Below, one piece after another: positions 57,513 through 64,000 of a stretch of DNA of 64,000 nucleotides (its first letter is position 1; each line of letters opens with the position of its first letter). Origin of the DNA: an uncultured Chitinophagaceae bacterium (lineage in GTDB: Bacteria; Bacteroidota; Bacteroidia; Chitinophagales; Chitinophagaceae). A model generated the notes under the pieces. The model did no database searches and was not told where the DNA came from. It worked only from the letters and a program-made list of their open reading frames with translations. Location: positions 558,001 through 622,000 of the forward strand of contig CALCII010000013.1 in NCBI GenBank assembly GCA_937907395.1. The letters are read 5' to 3'. The position numbers and the translations under genes were made by a program.

Positions 57513-59747
57513 TTATTTGCCAAACTTCTTCTTCAACGCAGCTAAAGCATCATTTACGCTTAATGAACTCAGGTCTTCTTCTTTTTTCCGGAAGTTGTTT
57601 CCTTTATTCGTTCTGGCACCTCTTGCCGGCGCTTCCATTGTTTGCTTGATAGAAAGAGAGATACGTTTGCGTGGTAAATCCACTTCCAGCACTTTCACCT
57701 GCACTTTATCGTTCAGCTTTAATTTTTCAGCCGGATCGGTGATATAATCATGTGATACTTCTGATACATGCACCAGTCCATCCTGTTTTACACCAATATC
57801 AACAAAAGCGCCAAAACGTGTGAGGTTGGTTACAATACCCGGTACCACCATACCCGGAGTTACTTCTTCAATGCTGAAGATGTTAGCATATTCAAAACTC
57901 TGAATTTCACTACGTGGATCCAATCCGGGTTTGAGTAACTCTTTCAGAATATCATTGATCGTTAGTTCACCAATTTGTTCGGTAACGTATTTCTTTGGAT
58001 TGATTTGCTTGATGATTGTTTCATTGCCGATGAGTTCCTCCACTTTCAGATTGAGATCCGCAGCCATGCGTTCCACCAATGGATAGGTTTCAGGATGCAC
58101 TGCACTTTTATCTAATGAGTTTTCGCCATCGGTTATGCGTAAGAAGCCGGCACATTGTTCAAATGCTTTTTCACCCAGCCTGCTTACTTTCAGTAATTGC
58201 TGGCGGCTGTTGAATCTTCCGATTTCACTTCGATACTTTACAATATTTTCTGCAATTCCACTGTTGATGCCACTTACATAGCTGAGCAAATGTTTGCTCG
58301 CCGTATTGAGATTAACACCTACCTGGTTCACACAACTTACCACTGTTTGATCCAGTCGTTCTTTTAAGCGGATCTGGTTTACATCGTGCTGGTATTGTCC
58401 CACACCAATGCTTTTTGGATCAATCTTCACCAGTTCTGCCAACGGATCCATAAGGCGGCGACCGATACTCACAGATCCACGTACTGTTACATCGTAGGTT
58501 GGAAATTCTTCCCTTGCCACTTCGCTGGCGCTGTAAACAGAAGCGCCATCTTCGTTTACTAAAAACACAGGCAAGCCGAGGTTGAGTTTTTTGATAAACT
58601 GTTCGGTTTCTCTTCCTGCAGTTCCATCGCCAATGGCAATGGTTTGAATTTTATGAACGTTTACAAGATGACGAATCGTTTGCTCACTGGTAAACAACTT
58701 GCCCGGCTCATGAATATAAATGAGATCGGTGGTTTGCAGTTCGCCCTTTTCATCCAAACAAACAATTTTGCAACCTGTACGGTAGCCGGGATCAATCGCA
58801 AGGATACGTTTGCTTCCCAGCGGACTGCTTAATAATAACTGACGAAGATTTTCTGCAAAAACATTAATTGCATCTTCATCTCCTCTTTGTTTCAGTTGTG
58901 AACGGAACTCGGTTTCAAGGCTTGGTTGCAGCAATCGCTTATAAGCATCTTTGATTGCTTTTTTTACATGCGTGGTAGAGTCACTCATTCCTTTTACAAT
59001 TCCTTCTTCAATCAATTCAATCGCCAGCTCTTCTTCCGGTTCAATGCTCATCTTCAGTATGCTTTCTGTAAAGCCACGTAAGATGGCAAGAATGCGATGA
59101 GAAGGGATTTTATGCACCGGTTCACTGAAGTCGAAATAGTCCTTGTATTTAGCACCTTCTGTTTCTTTATCTTTCATCACACTGCTTTTTACCAGTGCGT
59201 GTTCTTCAAAGTATTTACGAAGACGGGCACGGATGTTTGCGTCTTCATTCACCTGCTCTGCAATAATATCACGGGCACCCTGCAATGCTTCATCTGTTGA
59301 TTTTACATTCTCAGTGATGAATTTTTCAGCTTCTGTAGCAGGGTTGATTTCCGATTGTTCTAATAATAAAAGCGCCAAGGGCTCCAATCCGTTTTCTTTG
59401 GCTGTTTGTGCTTTTGTTTTACGCTTGGGTTTGTAAGGAAGATAAATGTCTTCCAGTTCGTTGAGGGTGGTGGCTGCATCCAGTTTTTTCTGAATGGCAT
59501 CGGTCATTTTACCTTGCTCTGTAATTGTTTTTTCTATGAACGCTTTACGTTCCGTAAACTCTTTCAGAAATTTATGCTGGTCTTGAATCTGCTGAATCTG
59601 TACTTCATCGAGGTTGCCGGTTTTATCTTTCCGGTATCGTGAAATAAAAGGGATTGTAGCACCTTCTTCAAATAAACTTAATACGGCTTCTACCTGTGCG
59701 GCACGCAAACTTAACTGTCCGGCAATCCGGGATGCAAATTCAATCAT
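57513..59747 (-). CDS. tex: Tex-family transcription accessory protein
   Basis: 744 residues. Order: N-terminal helical Tex region (about 1-310), a YqgF-like RNase H fold (RILAIDPGYRTGCKIVCL, near 320-337), helix-hairpin-helix motifs (GINSGIAENIVKYRSEIGRF, near 493-512) and a C-terminal S1 RNA-binding domain (VVPGIVTNLTRFGAFVDIGV, near 635-654). Tex binds RNA and supports transcription. The tail is basic. Confidence 0.96.
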   Translation of the reverse strand: MIEFASRIAGQLSLRAAQVEAVLSLFEEGATIPFISRYRKDKTGNLDEVQIQQIQDQHKFLKEFTERKAFIEKTITEQGKMTDAIQKKLDAATTLNELEDIYLPYKPKRKTKAQTAKENGLEPLALLLLEQSEINPATEAEKFITENVKSTDEALQGARDIIAEQVNEDANIRARLRKYFEEHALVKSSVMKDKETEGAKYKDYFDFSEPVHKIPSHRILAILRGFTESILKMSIEPEEELAIELIEEGIVKGMSDSTTHVKKAIKDAYKRLLQPSLETEFRSQLKQRGDEDAINVFAENLRQLLLSSPLGSKRILAIDPGYRTGCKIVCLDEKGELQTTDLIYIHEPGKLFTSEQTIRHLVNVHKIQTIAIGDGTAGRETEQFIKKLNLGLPVFLVNEDGASVYSASEVAREEFPTYDVTVRGSVSIGRRLMDPLAELVKIDPKSIGVGQYQHDVNQIRLKERLDQTVVSCVNQVGVNLNTASKHLLSYVSGINSGIAENIVKYRSEIGRFNSRQQLLKVSRLGEKAFEQCAGFLRITDGENSLDKSAVHPETYPLVERMAADLNLKVEELIGNETIIKQINPKKYVTEQIGELTINDILKELLKPGLDPRSEIQSFEYANIFSIEEVTPGMVVPGIVTNLTRFGAFVDIGVKQDGLVHVSEVSHDYITDPAEKLKLNDKVQVKVLEVDLPRKRISLSIKQTMEAPARGARTNKGNNFRKKEEDLSSLSVNDALAALKKKFGK

Positions 59748-59867
59748 GAGTCTCCAATTTTAAACGGGCAGCGAATTTAGGGGAGGGGATGAGAAGAAAA
59801 AAATTAGAATGAATGGCGGAAAGTTTGTAGTTATTCCGGAGTTTTTTAAAGGCCTGGCAGTCAGCAA

Positions 59868-60506
59868 TTATTTCAGAATCTGCACTTCTTTCACCAGATC
59901 AAGGCCGGGATATTTTTTCAGCATCCATGCATTTCCTTTAAAGTAAATGGTGTCTGCACTTTTCATGGTCTCATTGCCATAATCGCTGAAGAAACTCTTT
60001 GCCACATCCATACCACTGATTACTTTCGCAAAGGGAACAAACCCTTTTACACCGGCAACTGTCATGGTATCATACGTGAGATTATCACGCAGGTTGATGA
60101 AGATGGATGTTTTTCGTGTGTTAGGGGCTCCACGTGAGAAACAGATGGTTCCTTCTGTGTTGGAGCCAAGCACAGGCTCGTCTTTGATATTCTTTCCCTG
60201 CCAGAAAATATTTTTCTGTTTGTCTTCATTCACGCCAAATTGAACAAGGTAATCTTTCACCACACGGAAGATGATGGTATTATTGTAATAACCACTTTTA
60301 ATCAATTGATAAAAGCGATCGGCACCCAATGGCGACCAATGGCGGTACACTTCTACTGTGAAATTTCCTTTCGTGGTAATGAACAATGTGCGTAATGTAT
60401 CGGGTGATTTCAGTTTCAGCAGATTGGCATCTGTTTTCTGTTGCTGGGCAAATGATGCTTGAATTGAGATTAAAAATGCCAATAATAAAACTGTACAAAT
60501 CTTCAT
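59868..60506 (-). CDS. Exported cyclophilin-type peptidyl-prolyl isomerase
   Basis: 212 residues from the ATG at 60506 (a second start at 60527 would add seven). A signal peptide ends in SFAQ. The cyclophilin domain has FTVEVYRHWSPLGADRFYQLIKSGYYNN (about 52-80) and ICFSRGAPNTRKTSIFINL (about 120-138). The last motif has SRGAPNTRKT where classic cyclophilins have MAxAGPNTNGSQ, a divergent but usual bacterial form. It acts in the periplasm. Neighbour of the unrelated tex and ahcY genes. Confidence 0.88.
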   Translation of the reverse strand: MKICTVLLLAFLISIQASFAQQQKTDANLLKLKSPDTLRTLFITTKGNFTVEVYRHWSPLGADRFYQLIKSGYYNNTIIFRVVKDYLVQFGVNEDKQKNIFWQGKNIKDEPVLGSNTEGTICFSRGAPNTRKTSIFINLRDNLTYDTMTVAGVKGFVPFAKVISGMDVAKSFFSDYGNETMKSADTIYFKGNAWMLKKYPGLDLVKEVQILK

Positions 60507-60597
60507 ACTGATTTCTTTGGTTTTCATTTATAAAAATAAGCTCTGATAATCGATAAATGCACAAAGAAATTGATAAACCCTGCAATTGGTTTCAAAA

Positions 60598-60625
60598 GAA
60601 AACCCGCTCCTTCCGAAGCGGGTTT
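60598..60625 (-). terminator. Terminator hairpin downstream of ahcY
   Basis: Stem AAACCCGCT / AGCGGGTTT (60600-60608 with 60616-60624) with a T-rich continuation on the minus strand (TTTTCTTTTGAAA). A second smaller hairpin lies at 60650-60666. Confidence 0.75.
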
Positions 60626-60695
60626 GTAGTAGCCTTTGGCATTGAGCCACCGACGCTATCGGTCGGGGTTTTCAACCTTCTGCTTTTTGCATTTA

Positions 60696-62021
60696 TTAAT
60701 ATCTGTATTGTTCAGCTTTGAACGGACCGTTTTTGCTGATGCCGAGATACTCAGCCTGTGCATCTGTTAATTCATCTAACTGAGCACCAACTTTCGCAAG
60801 GTGTAAACGTGCTACTTTTTCATCGAGATGTTTGGGGAGAACGTATACATTCTTATCGTATGCAGCGTGGTTGGTCCACAGTTCAATCTGAGCCAGCGTT
60901 TGGTTCGAGAAAGAGTTACTCATTACAAAGGAAGGATGACCTGTTGCACAACCCAGATTCACCAGACGACCTTCTGCAAGCAGGATGATATCTTTTCCAT
61001 CTACATTATAAATATCAACCTGTGGTTTTACCGTGTCTTTTGTATTGCCATAATGTTGGTTTAACCAGGCAACATCAATTTCAATATCAAAGTGGCCAAT
61101 GTTACATACGATGGTTTTGTCTTTCATTGCTTTGAAGTGTTCGCCGGTGATAAGATCACGGCAACCGGAAGCTGTAACAACGATATCAGCCTCTTTAACA
61201 GCATCAATCATTTTCTTCACTTCAAAACCATCCATGGCAGCTTGTAATGCGCAGATAGGATCGATCTCAGTTACAATCACACGGCAACCGGCACCTGCGA
61301 GTGAAGCAGCAGAACCTTTACCCACATCACCATAACCACCTACAACAGCAACCTTACCGGCAAGCATTACATCGGTAGCACGACGGATCGCATCCACCAA
61401 TGATTCTTTACAACCGTATTTGTTATCAAATTTTGATTTGGTAACACTGTCGTTTACGTTAATCGCAGGCATAGGTAACGTTCCTTTGGCCACACGTTCG
61501 TACAGGCGGTGAACACCGGTAGTTGTTTCTTCGCTGATACCTTTGATTCCGGGGATCAGTTCTGTATAGTTGTCCAGCACCATGTTGGTAAGATCACCAC
61601 CATCATCCAGAATCATGTTCAACGGACGATCAGGCGAACCAAAGAATAAAGTTTGTTCAATGCACCAATCGGCTTCTTCAATAGTTTGTCCTTTCCAGGC
61701 ATAAACACCCACACCGGCAGCAGCAATTGCAGCAGCAGCATGATCCTGAGTTGAGAAGATATTACAAGAGCTCCATTTCACTTCTGCACCCAATGCAACC
61801 AGTGTTTCAATTAATACAGCTGTCTGGATGGTCATATGTAAACAGCCGGCAATACGTGCATCTTTCAGCGGTTGTTTGGGGCCATATTCTTCACGGATAG
61901 CCATCAAACCGGGCATTTCTGCTTCGGCAAGACGAATTTCTTTGCGTCCCCATTCGGCGAGACTGATATCTTTTACTTTATACTTCAGGTCGAAGTCGAT
62001 TTTGTTTCTTTTAGCTGACAT
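60696..62021 (-). CDS. ahcY: Adenosylhomocysteinase
   Basis: 441 residues. It hydrolyses S-adenosylhomocysteine, the by-product of methyltransferases, to adenosine and homocysteine with bound NAD. Marks: CLHMTIQTAVLIETL (about 60-74), SCNIFSTQDHAAAAI (about 84-98), NAD-binding VVGGYGDVGKGSAASL (about 226-241) and HPSFVMSNSFSNQTLAQIEL (about 362-381). The C-terminal YRY is the family end. The gene is divergent from an Lrp-type regulator. Confidence 0.98.
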   Translation of the reverse strand: MSAKRNKIDFDLKYKVKDISLAEWGRKEIRLAEAEMPGLMAIREEYGPKQPLKDARIAGCLHMTIQTAVLIETLVALGAEVKWSSCNIFSTQDHAAAAIAAAGVGVYAWKGQTIEEADWCIEQTLFFGSPDRPLNMILDDGGDLTNMVLDNYTELIPGIKGISEETTTGVHRLYERVAKGTLPMPAINVNDSVTKSKFDNKYGCKESLVDAIRRATDVMLAGKVAVVGGYGDVGKGSAASLAGAGCRVIVTEIDPICALQAAMDGFEVKKMIDAVKEADIVVTASGCRDLITGEHFKAMKDKTIVCNIGHFDIEIDVAWLNQHYGNTKDTVKPQVDIYNVDGKDIILLAEGRLVNLGCATGHPSFVMSNSFSNQTLAQIELWTNHAAYDKNVYVLPKHLDEKVARLHLAKVGAQLDELTDAQAEYLGISKNGPFKAEQYRY

Positions 62022-62040
62022 GTGTTGAATTTTAGAACTG

Positions 62041-62048
62041 CAAAGGTA
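62041..62048 (-). promoter_or_regulatory. Putative -7 element of ahcY
   Basis: TACCTTTG on the minus strand (62048-62041), 20 bp before the start codon, equals the TAnnTTTG consensus. No clear TTTG is found at -33. Confidence 0.45.
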
Positions 62049-62138
62049 GTTTTTCAGTAGAAAATAATATGAATTGAATAATATTCAGAATAAAAATCTA
62101 TAAAATGATTATTTTACAGGGTATAAAACTGAAACAAG

Positions 62139-62636
62139 ATGCCAAAATCCCTTCCGGCAGAAAAAAACACTAAAGAGCCTGTGATGCTCGATAAAATTGA
62201 TATTGCCATCCTTCGTTTATTACAGCAGAATGCAAGGATGACGGTGAAGGAAATTGCAGAGGAAGTGCACCTCAGCACCACACCTGTACATGAACGGATG
62301 AAACGTCTTGAGCGAAGCGGTGTAATCAAACAGTATACAACAGTTATTGATGCATCGCAAATCAGGAAAAGCCTCAAAGTGATTGTATATGTTTCATTAA
62401 ATGCGCACAGTAAAACAGCGGGGGCGAAGTTCATTAAACATATCAACGAACTGGATGAAGTGATTGAATGTTATAATATTTCGGGTGAGTTTGATTTCAT
62501 GCTGAAAGTGGTGGCAGAGAATATGGATGATTATTACAACTTTCATGTAAATAAACTCAGTCAGAGTGAAAACATTGGCAATGTTCAAAGTGTATTTGTA
62601 ATGGGAGTGTTGAAAGAGAAACTGGCAGGAGTTTAA
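62139..62636 (+). CDS. Lrp/AsnC-family transcriptional regulator
   Basis: 165 residues: a helix-turn-helix (LDKIDIAILRLLQQNARMTVKEIAEEVHLSTTPVHERMKRLERSGVI, about 17-63) followed by the RAM/AsnC ligand domain (VIVYVSLNAHSK, about 84-95; DEVIECYNISGEFDFMLKVVAENMDDY, about 107-133). Members respond to amino acids such as leucine. It is divergent from ahcY with 117 bp between, so control of ahcY and methionine-cycle genes is a reasonable guess, not shown by the sequence. Confidence 0.92.
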   Translation: MPKSLPAEKNTKEPVMLDKIDIAILRLLQQNARMTVKEIAEEVHLSTTPVHERMKRLERSGVIKQYTTVIDASQIRKSLKVIVYVSLNAHSKTAGAKFIKHINELDEVIECYNISGEFDFMLKVVAENMDDYYNFHVNKLSQSENIGNVQSVFVMGVLKEKLAGV

Positions 62637-62666
62637 GGATTGAATGAGTGAATGAGTGAAGGGGGA

Positions 62667-63395
62667 TTAAAAATTGTTATAGAGTTTACTGTTCTCAAAC
62701 ATATTCTTTGACGTTTCCTGATGTTCACGGATGGCTCTTTTTGATAGCCAGATTGCAACAATAAAAGAGGCAACTGCGCCAAGGAAAAGCAATCCATCAC
62801 CTACGAATTTGTTGACGTATTCTTTTCCCTGAAGAAATAAAAAGAAATCGTAGGTCCCGTGAAAGAACACTGCCCAGAATAAACCAAGAAACAAATTATT
62901 AAATCTGCGTTTGGGGTGGAATTTTGCTTTACCCACATAATAGCCCATCAAAATGGCAAAAGTGCCATGTGCCGGAACACTTAAAAACATACGAAGCAGT
63001 GCAGTACCCAAACCATGCTGCATTACATAGCCAATATTTTCAACCGTGGCAAAACCCATTCCCACCATAACACTGTAAACGATACCATCAAATGGCTCAT
63101 CAAAACTTTTCTTTGGGAATGCATAGTAGCGGAGCATTACAAATTTGCTCAGTTCTTCGCTTAGTGCTACAATGATATAAGCAAAAAAGGCGGTGAAAAG
63201 AATTCCTTCTCCCAGCAGGTGGTCGGCCGGTTTGGTGGTAAACAGCTGAATGATGATGGCCGGAATTACACTGACGCATCCTAATAGAAAACAAATCAAT
63301 AATTTTAATCCGGGTTCCCGGTTGTACCTGTCTTTCAGAAAAATAAAAAGACTGATGGCGAGTCCGGGAGCGATGGAGAGAGCAAGTAAAAGCAT
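62667..63395 (-). CDS. PrsW-like intramembrane metalloprotease
   Basis: 242 residues from the ATG at 63395 (the longer frame to 63473 adds an unrelated N-terminus). About seven or eight helices. Conserved family motifs: KDRYNREPG after helix 1, ALSEELSKF (EExxK-like, about 78-86), the SVPAHGTFAILMGYYVGKAKF loop (histidine) and FHGTYDFFLF. In Bacillus PrsW cleaves the anti-sigma factor RsiW; here substrate and role are unknown. Confidence 0.85.
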   Translation of the reverse strand: MLLLALSIAPGLAISLFIFLKDRYNREPGLKLLICFLLGCVSVIPAIIIQLFTTKPADHLLGEGILFTAFFAYIIVALSEELSKFVMLRYYAFPKKSFDEPFDGIVYSVMVGMGFATVENIGYVMQHGLGTALLRMFLSVPAHGTFAILMGYYVGKAKFHPKRRFNNLFLGLFWAVFFHGTYDFFLFLQGKEYVNKFVGDGLLFLGAVASFIVAIWLSKRAIREHQETSKNMFENSKLYNNF

Positions 63396-63456
63396 AGGCG
63401 GTTCTTGTATTAAAGATAGTGGCAGAATTTCATTTTTAATCATTTCAACAGCATCT

Positions 63457-64000
63457 ATGATGAAACGTATCATCGTTCTGTTTCTGATGGTAGTTACAAC
63501 AGCAGAGTTACAGGCACAGGTTTTTGGCGGGAATAAACCTTCTCTGAAACTTTATCAGTTGAATACCGATACGGTACGTGTGGTATTTCCAGCCGGTCTT
63601 GAAGTACAGGCAAGGGAAGTGGCATGGACTCTGCATCATTTGTCCCGCAGTAAACCTACTTCGCTTGGCCATCAGTTGCGCAAGTTTAATCTGGTAATGC
63701 AAAACCAAACCATCCAGTCGAATGCGTATGTGGGAATAGCTCCTTACCGCAGTGAGTTTTATATGATGCCCGATCTCAATAACAATACAATGGGGTCAAT
63801 TCCCTGGCATTTGTCGCTGGCAATTCATGAAGGGAGGCATATGGAACAGTTTTCCAATTTTCATCGGTTTGTTTCAAAAGCAGCTGGTGTATTCTTTGGA
63901 CAACAGGGCCAGGCAGTTGCCATGAATGCAGCCATACCCGATTGGTTCTGGGAAGGAGATGCTGTGCTGCAGGAAACGATGAGCAGTAACCAGGGGCGTG
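63457..64000 (+). CDS. Exported gluzincin-like protein, cut by the right edge
   Basis: The frame opens at an ATG at 63457 (or the next codon, 63460) and stays open to the window end, giving about 181 residues. Signal peptide about 1-21 (ELQAQ). The mature part contains LAIHEGRHMEQFSNF (near 128-142), a HExxH zinc-binding motif, followed by WFWEGDAV (near 166) with a Glu at the spacing of gluzincin-type peptidases. Similar proteins in Bacteroidota also carry a TolB-like propeller in their C-terminus, which would be beyond the window. Family call is tentative. Confidence 0.65.
   Translation, partial: MMKRIIVLFLMVVTTAELQAQVFGGNKPSLKLYQLNTDTVRVVFPAGLEVQAREVAWTLHHLSRSKPTSLGHQLRKFNLVMQNQTIQSNAYVGIAPYRSEFYMMPDLNNNTMGSIPWHLSLAIHEGRHMEQFSNFHRFVSKAAGVFFGQQGQAVAMNAAIPDWFWEGDAVLQETMSSNQGR

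Overview
The window looks like a chromosome segment of a Bacteroidota bacterium, most likely of the family Chitinophagaceae. The evidence is type IX secretion (T9SS) C-terminal sorting domains on two large M43 metalloproteases, TAnnTTTG-type -7 promoter elements, a BlaI/M56 pair, the futalosine menaquinone gene mqnE, DUF4369/TlpA proteins and several gene orders typical of that phylum (recF next to DUF721; DUF1599 next to a DoxX protein). There are no rRNA genes and no CRISPR array. One tRNA, tRNA-Val(UAC), is present. Layout: 0-17 kb is ordinary core genome: ndk, nrnA, an FKBP lipoprotein, folP, DUF1599-DoxX, a peptide-type ABC permease, DUF721-recF, pdhA, a TPR membrane protein, ribH, a LutA-like protein, an EVE protein, a DUF4349 lipoprotein, the N-degron pair clpS-aat, and a large PF10136-type membrane protein. 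Between the EVE gene and the next gene lies a REP-like twin palindrome (12256-12361) whose two hairpins differ by compensatory changes. 17.2-22.0 kb is an AT-rich accessory island. Four same-strand genes (a Schlafen/AlbA-type protein, a Ser/Thr protein kinase, and an overlapping pair of an Mrr-type nuclease fusion and a methyltransferase) form three cassettes, each followed within a few bases of its stop codon by a related 150-200 bp imperfect inverted-repeat element. This is the layout of an integron cassette array without an integrase, and the contents suggest phage defence. It ends just before tRNA-Val. 22.5-27.5 kb holds mqnE, a secreted M43 metalloprotease and a nucleoside-type MFS transporter. 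27.5-31.7 kb is the second unusual locus: four same-strand genes encoding a SET-domain protein, an ATP-grasp ligase, an ATP-grasp ligase fused to a second SET domain, and an ABC-type six-helix membrane domain without an ATPase. I read it as an undescribed ligase/methyltransferase pathway with a possible transporter. 31.8-64 kb is again mostly core genome: trxA, dnaE, an NlpC/P60 lipoprotein, hisF-hisIE, two tandem TlpA-like proteins, a UbiD-family decarboxylase, a DUF2452 protein, a second M43 protease with a Calx-beta domain, a stand-alone SET protein, pdxJ, a MORN-repeat protein, a BNR-repeat protein, the BlaI/M56 system with two visible operators, a DUF2911 protein, a periplasmic Ppx/GppA-like protein, a GT39-like membrane protein, tex, a cyclophilin, ahcY with a divergent Lrp regulator, a PrsW-like protease, and a gluzincin-like secreted protein cut by the window end.
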